Part shown: positions 9,307 to 18,900 of the stretch, one piece after another
Layout of the letters: the number at the start of each line of letters is the position of its first letter
Position numbering within the stretch: the stretch's first letter is position 1
DNA from: Bradyrhizobium sp. AZCC 2176
Lineage (GTDB): Bacteria > Pseudomonadota > Alphaproteobacteria > Rhizobiales > Xanthobacteraceae
Reading direction: 5' to 3'
Length of the DNA: 64,000 bases
Assembly: GCF_036924645.1 (NCBI RefSeq)
Contig: NZ_JAZHRX010000001.1
Location: 2,914,001 to 2,978,000 of the forward strand
Made by a program: the position numbers and the translations under genes
Notes under the pieces: model-generated
Databases searched by the model: none
Told to the model about the DNA's origin: nothing
What the model saw: the letters and a program-made list of their open reading frames with translations, nothing else

Positions 9307-11202
9307 CTATATAGCAAGAATAATTTCGTCAGCCTCGAACCACCCGCTCTCAATCATCTGCATTCGGACTGAAGCGGGCGCGGAAGAATATGCAACTAAG
9401 GCGAGACTCCTCTTCGCCCTGCTACAAGTTACATAAAAAAGGCGCCGGGTCCTGCTGATGGCACTGTCACGACCCTCTGCCTCATTTGTGAGGTCGGTGG
9501 TTGTTAGCTGCTTTGCTCCGAAAAATTTCTCATAACCGAACATGAAGCCGCGTGCTTCCGCGTCATCCATCACGACCATGACGCGATCAAACTCTAGCCC
9601 CTTCACACCTTGATGGGTTCCGAATTCGGCCATGTCAGAAACATACCGCGCATATGGCGCGATCTCAGAGAACGGCGCTTCGAGGAAGCTTTCGATGGCA
9701 GCATTCTCTGGAGCCAGTGGATCCGTACTTTCTGCCTCCGCATTCGCCGCGTCTCCCTCAAGAGGGTGCTTGCCCGGAACGAATGCTTTCAGGCTCTCGG
9801 GGATCAAAAAGAGATTGTTCTTGGCTACGTAGCGGAGAACTGCACCGCACCTAGGTTCTCCCTTGTCCCACAGCATTGCAAGGCCTTCGGCTGCATCTCG
9901 AGCCGTTCGTAGCTGTTCGCTCTGATTGGATGCGTCCTTGATCGTCTGCGCACTGAGCAGAGGCGAAAAATCGCGCATCACCTTTGCGGCTGAAAACTTG
10001 TCGCGCTTCTGCTGAGCAATTACGAGGGGAAGAATGTTTGCTGTGAATAATCGGATCGCTGGTAACGTTCCATCAAGAAGCCCCGTCCTGAAATCGTCAA
10101 TATTGCTGAGCGCTTCAAACACGGTTGCAAATCCCATCCGCTTTGCTGCCATGTGGTGCTCAAGCGTCAGGATTTTGCATTTCTCCCGTTCATTCCAATC
10201 GGCGTCTCCGGTCACTGTCGCCATGTGGGATCGTACCGAGCTTTCTAGGGCCGCCTTATCGGCAGCGTCCGCAGGAAACACAAACAATCTGAGGATGCCT
10301 TCGATACTGTCCGAACGAGCTTCCTGTGTGTGACTGTCGACCTGGCCGCGAACTTGGTTGATAAGGCGGACTATCCGTTTCGGACAGCGATGATTGAGGC
10401 GCTTCGCCGGTCTCGCCCAATCTACGGGAAGCTCTTCTTCAATTCTCTCCTTACCGTCGTTGTAGATCCTCTGCATGGTGTCGCCGATGAAGCCAAGGCT
10501 GAACTTCCCAGCATGCGAAGCTTGTGCGATGAGAAGTGCATCGACTATCCGCTTGTTCGTATCTTGGCTTTCGTCGACCAGGAGAAATGGAAACTGATTT
10601 ACGAGGATGCTTTGCATGAGCGGCTTCTCAGTCAGGAAGCTTGCAAAGATTTCGATAACCTCCGCGTGGTTCAGCGAGCCGCGTTCCTTGTTATCTCCAG
10701 TAGGACTGTACGTAAATTTCTTGATTTCGTTGAGACGATTGAGCCGATTGCCCTTGGCTTCGATCTGCGCCAGACGTGCAATAGAAGCCTTGGTTCCGAC
10801 GCGACCGTTCGCCTCTTGCTGCTGAATCTCCCGAATTTCGCTCTGCAATTCTTTGCGTAACCATTCCCTGATATCCTTATTGAAGCCACTTATCAGGCTC
10901 CACGCGAAGCTATGGATTGTGGACACTTGGTATGTAGGATCAAACTTCAATCGTCGCACGATCTCATCGCACGCCGCATTTGTATATGTGATGACGGCGA
11001 CCCGTTGTCCTCCCAGCCGCATTCGCGCGATGTTTTTCTCTTTGATAAATTCAAGCGCGTGGATGAGCGAGCTCGTCTTTCCCGACCCTGCCCCCGCGTA
11101 AAGAAAAAAGCTTCTAGGGTGCTCTAAGTCGAGACATGCGGCGATCTCGCTTTCAACATGATCATCGAGGGCGATGTTCGAATTTGCAATGACTTCACCC
11201 AT
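9307..11202 (-). CDS. UvrD/PcrA-type SF1 helicase, Gabija GajB-like
   Basis: 631 aa from ATG 11202. All SF1A motifs are present: Walker A AGAGSGKTSS (about residues 35-45), Ia AVITYTNAACDEI, TIHSF, motif II LLVDESQD (about 207-215), motif III GFIGDTMQRIY (about 237), motif IV LNHRCPKRIV, motif V HQGVKGLEFDRVMVV (about 532), motif VI RRLFYVTCSRAKR (about 588). The ATG overlaps the stop of the upstream OLD gene (TGATG), implying translational coupling and a joint complex. In Gabija, GajB senses or hydrolyses NTP/DNA ends and works with GajA. It is clearly longer than the roughly 490 aa GajB; extra residues lie between motifs IV and V. Low GC compared with its flanks suggests acquisition by transfer. 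Confidence 0.85.
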   Translation of the reverse strand: MGEVIANSNIALDDHVESEIAACLDLEHPRSFFLYAGAGSGKTSSLIHALEFIKEKNIARMRLGGQRVAVITYTNAACDEIVRRLKFDPTYQVSTIHSFAWSLISGFNKDIREWLRKELQSEIREIQQQEANGRVGTKASIARLAQIEAKGNRLNRLNEIKKFTYSPTGDNKERGSLNHAEVIEIFASFLTEKPLMQSILVNQFPFLLVDESQDTNKRIVDALLIAQASHAGKFSLGFIGDTMQRIYNDGKERIEEELPVDWARPAKRLNHRCPKRIVRLINQVRGQVDSHTQEARSDSIEGILRLFVFPADAADKAALESSVRSHMATVTGDADWNEREKCKILTLEHHMAAKRMGFATVFEALSNIDDFRTGLLDGTLPAIRLFTANILPLVIAQQKRDKFSAAKVMRDFSPLLSAQTIKDASNQSEQLRTARDAAEGLAMLWDKGEPRCGAVLRYVAKNNLFLIPESLKAFVPGKHPLEGDAANAEAESTDPLAPENAAIESFLEAPFSEIAPYARYVSDMAEFGTHQGVKGLEFDRVMVVMDDAEARGFMFGYEKFFGAKQLTTTDLTNEAEGRDSAISRTRRLFYVTCSRAKRSLALVAYSSAPASVRMQMIESGWFEADEIILAI

Positions 11203-13523
11203 CACGCTGCCTCCGCCGTATTCGGGGTCTCTTCTGGTACAGCGAGGCCGAGCTCTTTTTGTCGTTCGCGAACCTGTCCCGCTAGCCAAAGTAATCCTTC
11301 GCGGATGTAAGGTGGTGGCTTTAGCTTACTCGCGTCGTCAAATTCGAGGAGATCCAGGGCAAGCTCGGCCTTGCTGCCAGTCCTTAAACTATCTGAGAGC
11401 TTTTCGCTGAGTTCAGCAACCGTTGTGCTTGTCTCAATAGCAGTCTTGAACTTTGCAAAGAGACCCGTACCTTCCAAGTCGCGGAAGAGATCGATATTTT
11501 CGTACAAGAGTGCGTCTTCGAGCGTGTTCGCGAGCGCTTCGACCATCGTCTCACCAAATTTGATTTGGACGGGCGACTGATAAGCGACTCGTATCGAGAA
11601 GCGTTGATCCGTGTACCTCTTGATCTTGTCTTCCTCCTTTTTGTCGAGGAGATCGTCAAGTGCACTTGCGTTTGGGCACCAGGTGTTGAGGGTCTGGTTC
11701 CGGGAAGTTTGATTCGCTCCTCTCTGCGGGCGTACTGATTTGTTGCCGGCGCCCACTGCGTCAAGGTCCGTAATGATAAGGGTTGGTATTGAGAGGCACT
11801 CTACGAGTCCGCGCAATCGATGTGCGTGGCTACCGCCAATCTCAAGCCAAGTTATGTAGCATTCCCGAAGGTCTTTGAATTCGGAATGCTCTCGGACAAA
11901 GTGGGGAGTAAGAATGCGTTCGGCAGGGCCTTCAATCAATACGGCGGCATCAGCGAAGAAGAGGTCGCAATGCGTAACTTTTAAGTACCGGGTGACGAAT
12001 CTCTTCGTCTCAGCATTCGTGCCGAAGGCCTTTGAGACGTCGACAACGCAGGAGCTCGGTATCTCTTTCTTGGCCGCGGCGACGCGACGAAAATAGCGTA
12101 GGGAGGTGAATTCACACTCGTGCGCGACATGGCTGGAATGTGTGCTTACAACTAGCTGAGTTGTAAATGCTGGGTTCGTACCGAGATCGCGATGTTTACG
12201 AAGGATACTGTACGCTTCTCTAATGAAAACTTGCTGCACCTGAGTGTGAAGATGCGCTTCCGGTTCTTCAATGAGTACCAAATGCAACGGCGGTCTGAAG
12301 GAACTGGCCGCTACGGCCCGAGACTCTGCCTTGCCGACTAGCATCCATGCGTCGCGATAACTCATCAACCGAAAAACCATGGAGATCAGATTCTGGTACC
12401 CCAGACCGTTGGAGCCTTCTGGCAAGTGCAAGGGCGTGCTCTCCGTGCCGTCGTTCATTTGAATCACATAGCGCACGGCGGCTTCGTGATTAAGACCTTC
12501 AACAGGACGAAGGCGCGTGGAAATCTCTAGCTTTGGGTCCGTTACGCCCGGGTATCCAAGTTGCTCCAGTTCTCTCAGCGCGGCTTCAAAGCCTTCATTC
12601 AAACGTGTATCGAATGCCTTTTGTGCTTGTTCAATCGCCTGGAGAGCTTTCATGTCTTTGCTGTCCGGATTGTCATACGGATCGAGATGCCGATTATAAT
12701 ATCGGCGGAGCTGTTCGGACAGCTTGCGCGTGCCGCTCTTAGCCGAGATTACGCTGTTGTCGTCGTCATCAACTGCGCCCTCTAGCTCATGGCCGAAACC
12801 GCGCTGTGCGCTGATTTCGTTGATCTTGATCAGGCCTTTGAAAGGGTCGTCGTCAAGTGCAGTCGCGTCAGCAAGTAGGTCCTGTGGCTTTGCCGCGCCG
12901 TGCGCTGGTTCTTGGCGCTTCGCGGGATCCAAGATGTATGCCCTAACCGCGAATAGACGTCCAAGGCGTCGACTGAGAAAGTCGGTAAGATCGTTTGGCC
13001 AAAGTGCAACGTCCAGTTTCGCTTCTGCTGGTTGTCCTTCCACAACCGGGCCACCTAACTTGGCTCTTTGGGCGTCTTCGCGCGCCGAGAGGTATTCCTT
13101 TTGAAGTGCAGCTGCATCTTTCGGTTCGTACCGCAGTCGAACCCCTAGCTGCCCGCCCTCCCAGTCCAACGTTGGAAGGATCTTCTGAACGTAATGGACT
13201 TCGTTATTGTTCACGTGCAGCCAGACATCGAGCGCAGGGATAACTTCTTGCAGGTTCGGCTCCGGCAGTGGCGTACCGTTTTCAATCGCCGCCTCCCAAG
13301 CGTTCCCCAGCGCCACGATGGTGGGCCAGTGAGAGACGGTAAAATCGTTCAAGGTGAAGCTCGACCGCTCGTGGTCTACGAGAAAATAGCGCAGAGCAAC
13401 CATGGCGGAAGTCTTGCCGCTGTTATTTGCCCCGACAAAGACAGTCTTATCTTTGGCGAGATTAACTCGGGTCGAGCGTAGCTTTCGAAAGTTTGCAATT
13501 TCTACGAACTCAATATGCATCAT
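11202..13523 (-). CDS. OLD-family ATP-dependent endonuclease, Gabija GajA-like (class 2 OLD)
   Basis: 773 aa. The N-terminus HIEFVEIANFRKLRS and Walker A VGANNSGKTSA (about residues 31-41) are typical of OLD/RecF-like ABC ATPases; Walker B LVLIEEPEAHLHTQ is near residue 415, followed by the H-loop VVSTHSSHVAHE. The C-terminal TOPRIM nuclease has its Glu in VLIEGPAER (about residue 530) and the DxD pair in IITDLDAVG (about residue 585). An OLD gene directly before a UvrD helicase gene is the class 2 OLD / Gabija arrangement, in which GajA nicks invading DNA. The ATPase half is about 150 residues longer than in characterised GajA (578 aa). Start is ATG 13523 or 13520; no strong RBS is seen. Confidence 0.87.
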   Translation of the reverse strand: MMHIEFVEIANFRKLRSTRVNLAKDKTVFVGANNSGKTSAMVALRYFLVDHERSSFTLNDFTVSHWPTIVALGNAWEAAIENGTPLPEPNLQEVIPALDVWLHVNNNEVHYVQKILPTLDWEGGQLGVRLRYEPKDAAALQKEYLSAREDAQRAKLGGPVVEGQPAEAKLDVALWPNDLTDFLSRRLGRLFAVRAYILDPAKRQEPAHGAAKPQDLLADATALDDDPFKGLIKINEISAQRGFGHELEGAVDDDDNSVISAKSGTRKLSEQLRRYYNRHLDPYDNPDSKDMKALQAIEQAQKAFDTRLNEGFEAALRELEQLGYPGVTDPKLEISTRLRPVEGLNHEAAVRYVIQMNDGTESTPLHLPEGSNGLGYQNLISMVFRLMSYRDAWMLVGKAESRAVAASSFRPPLHLVLIEEPEAHLHTQVQQVFIREAYSILRKHRDLGTNPAFTTQLVVSTHSSHVAHECEFTSLRYFRRVAAAKKEIPSSCVVDVSKAFGTNAETKRFVTRYLKVTHCDLFFADAAVLIEGPAERILTPHFVREHSEFKDLRECYITWLEIGGSHAHRLRGLVECLSIPTLIITDLDAVGAGNKSVRPQRGANQTSRNQTLNTWCPNASALDDLLDKKEEDKIKRYTDQRFSIRVAYQSPVQIKFGETMVEALANTLEDALLYENIDLFRDLEGTGLFAKFKTAIETSTTVAELSEKLSDSLRTGSKAELALDLLEFDDASKLKPPPYIREGLLWLAGQVRERQKELGLAVPEETPNTAEAA

Positions 13524-13633
13524 CGGCCCCCGATGCCGTAGAACATAAGCTATGTCATGAGCGCAACTAATGGATGCATATATAGAGCCTCTTCACCCGA
13601 CCGCTGTGATGTTGTCACGATATCCACATACAA

Positions 13634-13663
13634 AAGCGGCCGGGTCTTTCGACCCGGCCGCTT
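13634..13663 (-). terminator. Rho-independent terminator of rpmB
   Basis: A perfect 13-bp stem (AAGCGGCCGGGTC with its complement) around a 4-base loop, followed on the minus strand by a TTTT run. It sits 33 bases after the rpmB stop and marks the boundary between host sequence and the OLD/UvrD cassette. Confidence 0.85.
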
Positions 13664-13695
13664 CAAACTCCGATCCGCCGATTTTAGCTTAGATC

Positions 13696-14004
13696 TCAGC
13701 TCGCCTTCTTCACGAACGCGGGCTTACCCACCTTCTTCTCGATCGCGCGCTTCAGATCCAGCGCCCGCGGCGACAGCACGTCGGCCTTGGCTTTAATGAG
13801 GTACGCATCGAGGCCGCCATTGTGGTCGACGCTCTTCAGCGCATTGGTCGAGACGCGCAGGCGCACGTTGCGGGCGAGGGCGTCCGAGATGAAGGTGACG
13901 TTGACCAGGTTCGGCAGGAAGCGCCGCTTGGTCTTGATGTTCGAGTGGCTCACCTTGTGGCCCACCTGGGGGCCCTTGGCCGTCAGTTCGCAGCGCCGGG
14001 ACAT
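13696..14004 (-). CDS. rpmB: 50S ribosomal protein L28
   Basis: 102 aa, normal for alphaproteobacterial L28. [21 protein letters not shown] is the conserved start, followed by [12 protein letters not shown] and a lysine-rich end. It is a structural protein of the large ribosomal subunit. The start at ATG 14004 gives the family N-terminus; the frame is open upstream to 14115 without family similarity. A strong terminator follows at 13634-13663. Confidence 0.97.
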   Translation of the reverse strand: MSRRCELTAKGPQVGHKVSHSNIKTKRRFLPNLVNVTFISDALARNVRLRVSTNALKSVDHNGGLDAYLIKAKADVLSPRALDLKRAIEKKVGKPAFVKKAS

Positions 14005-14456
14005 TGCAAAATCCTCTTCCATCCCCGCCATAGCAAGCGCATCACGCGCCTCGCGCGGGGGTCCAAAATCGCGTCCATTTCCAGGAACTGCGGTCGTATA
14101 GGGGGAGATGGCCATCTGGTCAAGGTTTTTGGGGCGGCCCTTGGCCCCCGTCCGGGGCTCAAGCCCTTATTTTGATGCGTTTTCTTCAGGCGACCAGGAA
14201 GTCCGCCCAGGGACCCAGATCCGGGCAAGCCTTGCTTGAAAACGCCATGGGCAGAATCGGCCGGTTTCCAAGGGCTTCCAGCCACTTAAGGGATCATATA
14301 AAGGGCGCAATCCCCGCCGACACCATGGCTTTCGTTAAGTAGGCCTTGCGTTAAGTAGGCCTTGGCCTTCCGCAAAACAGGCGGGGGCGAAGCGAGGTCT
14401 GATTGAGCGCGGTTTTCGCCAAGCTTGCGCGTTGTTTGCCGGATATTTCTGCCTAA
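14005..14456. other. Intergenic region between rpmB and the DUF3108 gene, with a 16-bp tandem duplication
   Basis: No gene is supported in these 452 bases between divergent genes, so both promoters should lie here. The only clear structure is an exact head-to-tail duplication of CGTTAAGTAGGCCTTG at 14333-14348 and 14349-14364, about 95 bases before the DUF3108 start. Confidence 0.6.
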
Positions 14457-15347
14457 ATGAACATCAGCTCGCGCCGATCCCGGGACCATTCATTCGTGAC
14501 TGCAAAACGCGCTGTTTCACACCCCGCCAAGCTCGTTTTCGGCCTGTGCGCCGCCGCGTTCGTCGGGCTTGCGCCGCAGGCCGCCTCCGCGCAGGGGCGG
14601 CTGGATGCGCAATATGAGGCGACGCTGGCGGGCATTCCGGTCGGCAAGGGCGCCTGGACCATTGAAATCGGCGACGACACGTTTTCGGCGTCCGCCCAAG
14701 GCGGCACCGCGGGCCTCCTGAAGGCGTTTTCGGGCGGCACGGGCGCGGGCGCCAGCCAGGGCCGCGTCGTCAATGGCGCGCTGGTGGCGAACGCCTATAC
14801 TGCGACCACCACCACGCAGAAGAAGTCCGAAACCATCCGCCTCGTGCTGGCCAACGGCATTGTGAAGGATTTTTCGATCGATCCGGTGCCGCCGGTCGAT
14901 CCCGACCGCGTCGTCGTCACGGATGCGCACCGCAAGGGCGTGCTCGATCCCATGACCGGCTCGATGCTGCGCGTGCCCGGCAATGGCGAGGTGCTATCGC
15001 CGGATTCCTGCCGCACCGGCGCGGGGATCTTTGACGGACGGCTGCGCTACGACGTCAAGCTCGATTACAAGCGCATGGAAACGGTGAAGGCCGAGCGGGG
15101 CTATCACGGGCCCGCGCTGGTCTGCGCGATCTATTTCACGCCGGTTGCGGGCTATATCCCCGACCGCCCCGTGATCAAATATCTCGCCACCGAGCGCCGG
15201 ATCGAGATCGCGTTCGTGCCGATCGCGGGAACCCGCGTCCTGGTTCCATTTCGCATGACCATCCCGACGCCGCTCGGCCTGGCGATGCTGGAAGCGACGT
15301 CGTTTGTGACGAGCGCGATGCCGCCAAGGGTGGCGAAGACGAATTGA
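14457..15347 (+). CDS. DUF3108 domain-containing exported protein
   Basis: 296 aa. A basic N-terminus, hydrophobic core (LVFGLCAAAFVGLAP) and AASAQ cleavage site predict a Sec signal peptide, so it is periplasmic or envelope-associated. The start of the mature part, YEATLAGIPVGKGAWTIEIGDDTFSASAQG, matches the DUF3108 beta-strand pattern; later the LDYKRMETV and YFTPVAGY stretches also fit. The function of the family is unknown. It begins at ATG 14457. It is divergent from rpmB and monocistronic, followed by dispersed repeats. Confidence 0.8.
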   Translation: MNISSRRSRDHSFVTAKRAVSHPAKLVFGLCAAAFVGLAPQAASAQGRLDAQYEATLAGIPVGKGAWTIEIGDDTFSASAQGGTAGLLKAFSGGTGAGASQGRVVNGALVANAYTATTTTQKKSETIRLVLANGIVKDFSIDPVPPVDPDRVVVTDAHRKGVLDPMTGSMLRVPGNGEVLSPDSCRTGAGIFDGRLRYDVKLDYKRMETVKAERGYHGPALVCAIYFTPVAGYIPDRPVIKYLATERRIEIAFVPIAGTRVLVPFRMTIPTPLGLAMLEATSFVTSAMPPRVAKTN

Positions 15348-15373
15348 GGCTGGAAGCGGGGCGCCCCTTTCTT

Positions 15374-15520
15374 CCTTCTCCCCTTGTGGGAGGAGAAGGT
15401 GGCGCGAAGCGCCGGATGAGGGGTTGTCTCCACGGGCGGGACTCGCGGAGAGAACCCCTCACCCGTCTCAATCGCGCTTTGCGCGATTGATCCACCCTCT
15501 CTCATAAGGGGAGAGGGGGG
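15374..15520. repeat. Dispersed palindrome, family D
   Basis: Begins CCTTCTCCCCTTGTGGGAGG and ends in its partial complement around 15500-15520, with inner GGATGAGGGGTT / AACCCCTCACCC. It lies just after the DUF3108 stop and may end its transcript. Bases 15521-15811 after it hold nothing I can name. Confidence 0.7.
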
Positions 15521-15811
15521 CACCGAGCCCGCGTGAATCATGTTGACTCTTGCCCGGTTCTGATTCGACTCCGCTCTTTAAGGATTTGACCCGAACACCG
15601 CCGCTTGTGGAGCCCGTGCAAACTTGATCTAGTGCCGCCTCGATCGCATCAACGCGAGATGTTGCGGTGAACGTATCGGGTTTCGGGAGGAGTCAGCGAT
15701 TCGGACGCGATTCGTTCCAGACTCGTTCCAGAGCTTAAGCCGCGACCGCATCGCCGTCGCAAAGTGAAACAGAATCGGCGGAATTGACGCCGAGGAACCA
15801 GAAGGGCTTCC

Positions 15812-15896
15812 CGTCATTGCGAGGAGCGTAGCGACGAAGCAATCCATTCCTCCGCTTGCCGCGCTATGGATTGCTTCGCTTCGCTCGCAATGACGG
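15812..15896. repeat. Dispersed palindrome, family C
   Basis: Third copy of the CGTCATTGCGAGG...CTCGCAATGACGG palindrome with inner AGCAATCCAT / ATGGATTGCT. It ends 37 bases before the helicase start, so it lies in the leader of that gene. Confidence 0.8.
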
Positions 15897-15933
15897 TTCG
15901 GGCGCCGCCAGTTAAAAGAAACATCTGCAAGAC

Positions 15934-18900
15934 ATGGCTTTCTCACCATCCACGTTCGCGACCGATCGCGCGCCCGGCGCAGGCGTTACCGCCGTGCTGG
16001 GGCCGACCAACACCGGCAAGACGCATCTGGCGATCGAGCGGATGCTGGGGCATTCGTCCGGCGTGATCGGCCTGCCGCTGCGGCTCTTGGCGCGCGAGGT
16101 CTACAACAAGATCGCGGCTCGCGCGGGCGTCGAGGCGGTCGCGCTCGTCACCGGCGAGGAGAAGATCAAGCCGAAGAACCCTCGCTATTGGGTCTCCACC
16201 GTCGAGGCGATGCCGCGCGACCTCGACGTGTCGTTTCTCGCCGTCGACGAAATCCAGATCGCCGCCGATCTGGAGCGCGGCCATGTCTTCACCGACCGCA
16301 TCCTGCATCGCCGTGGTCGCGACGAGACGCTGCTGCTGGGTGCTGCGACCATGCGGCCGATCATCGAGCGGCTGCTGCCGGGCGCTTCCATCGTCACGCG
16401 GCCACGGCTGTCGCAGCTCGAATTCGCCGGCGACCGCAAGATCACGCGCCAACCCAGACGGACCGCGATCGTCGCGTTCTCGGCCGATGAAGTCTACGCG
16501 ATCGCGGAATTGATCCGCCGCCAGCATGGCGGCGCCGCCGTCGTATTGGGCTCGCTGTCGCCCCGCACACGCAACGCGCAGGTCGCGATGTTCCAGAACG
16601 GCGACGTCGATTATCTCGTCGCCACCGACGCCGTCGGCATGGGGCTGAACCTCGACGTCGATCACGTCGCCTTTGCCTCCGACCGCAAATACGACGGCTA
16701 TCAGTTCCGGCGGCTCAATCCGTCCGAGTTCGCGCAGATCGCCGGCCGCGCCGGCCGCGCCACGCGCAACGGCACCTTCGGCACCACCGGGCGCTGCGCG
16801 CCGTTCGAGCCGGAACTGGTGAACGCGCTGCAGAACCACACCTTCGACAGCGTCAAAATGCTGCAGTGGCGCAATTCAAAACTGGATTTTTCCTCGCTGG
16901 GCGCGCTGCAGGTGTCGCTGGCGCTGTCGCCCGGGCATGAGGCCTTGACCCGCGCGCCGATTGCTGAAGATTTGCGCGTGCTCGATCATGCGGCGCGCGA
17001 CGGCGAGGTGAGGGACATGGCCCACGGCGCGCCCGCGGTGGAACGGCTGTGGGACGCCTGCCAGATCCCGGATTACCGCAAGATCGCGCCGGCGGCCCAT
17101 GCCGAGCTCGTGACCACGCTTTATGCATTCCTGATGAAAAAGGGCCGGATCCCTGACGCATGGTTCGCCGCCCAGGTCGACCAGGCCGACCGCGTCACCG
17201 GCGATATCGACACGCTGTCGGGCCGGATCGCGCAAATCCGCACCTGGACCTTCGTCGCCAACCGGCCGGACTGGCTGTCCGACCCCGACCACTGGCAGGG
17301 GATCACCCGTGAGGTGGAAAATAAATTATCCGATGCGCTGCATGAACGCCTTACGGAGCGTTTCGTTGACCGGCGGACCAGTGTATTGATGCGCCGCCTG
17401 CGGGAGAACTCAGTTTTGAATACGGAAATTGGCAAGACCGGCGAAGTGATCGTTGAAGGACATGCGATCGGCCGCCTCGATGGATTTACCTTTGCACCCG
17501 ATGCGGCGGAAGCCGGCTCGGATGCGAAAGCGTTGCAGGCCGCAGCGCAGCAGGTGCTCGCCAGCGAGATCGACGCGCGCGCCACAAAGCTTGCCGCGGC
17601 CCCCGACGATCAGTTCGTGCTGACAAGCGACGGCACCATCCGCTGGACTGGCGACGCGGTGGCAAAGCTCGTCGCGGCCGACGACGCGCTGCATCCGCGC
17701 ATTCGCATCATTTCCGACGAGCGCCTCTCCGGCGCGCCACGCGAGGCCGTGCAGACGCGGCTCGATCTGTGGCTGAAGACGCATATCGAAAAGCTGCTGG
17801 GGCCGCTGTTCGGGCTCTCCAAGGCCGAGGACATCACCGGCATCGGGCGCGGCATCGCGTTCCAACTGGTCGAGGCGCTCGGCGTGCTGGAGCGCTCGAA
17901 GATCTCCGCCGAGATGAAGGATCTCGACCAGGCCTCGCGCGCCAGCTTACGCAAATATGGCGTGCGCTTCGGCGCCTATCACATCTATTTCCCCGGGCTC
18001 CTGAAGCCCGCGGCGCGCGCGCTGGCCTCGCTCTTGTGGGCCGAGAAGCAGGAGAACGTCGACATGTCCGCGCTCTCGGGCGCGCAGCATCTGGCGAGCT
18101 CGGGGCGCACCTCGTTCCCCGTGGACAAGGCGCTGCCGCGCGACGCCTATCGCGTGCTCGGCTATCGCCAGTGCGGCGAGCGCGCGGTGCGCGTCGATAT
18201 CCTGGAGCGGCTCGCCGATATCATTCGCCCCGCGCTGGCCTGGCGCGAATCTTCGCCCGGCGAAAAGCCGGCCGGCGCGTTCGACGGCCGCGGCTTTGTG
18301 GTGACGCAGGCGATGACCTCGCTCACGGGATCTGCCGGCGAGGACTTTGCCTCGATCCTGCGCGCGCTCGGCTACCGCATGGACCGCCGCCCGCCGCTGC
18401 CGCCAAAGCCCGCGCCGGTCGAGGTGGTCGAGACCGTCGCCTCCGAGACGCCGCCGGTGGAAGCCACCGCCGAAGCAACATCCGAGACACCGGCAGAAGA
18501 AGTCGCTGCCGAAGTGCCGGTGGCGAGCGAGCCCGTGTCATCGGCCTCGCTGCTGCCCAACGTCACGCTGGTGGCCGAAGAGCCTGCGGCGGCGGCCGAG
18601 GCTACTCCCACCGAGACCACGCCGGCGGACGCCGCGATTGCGGACGCGCCCCCGGAACAGGAAGCGGAGCCAGCGATCAGCGCCGCGGAAGCTGCGGCCG
18701 AGCCTGCCACCGCGAGCGAAGCGCCTGCCGAAGGCGCTGTTACACAAGCTGTTGCCACAGAAGCCGCGCCCGCAGAGACAAAACCCGAGACGCCGGCCGA
18801 GCCGCAGCTCGTCGAAGTCTGGCGGCCCGGTGGCCGATCCGACGAGCGCCGTCCGCATCACGACCGCAACCGCCAGCGCCATCACGGACGCCCGGCCGAA

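Noticed and set aside
9295..13640. Direct repeats marking the ends of the OLD/UvrD insertion
   Set aside because: Only trivial shared strings such as ATATAG were found at both edges; not enough to claim attachment sites.
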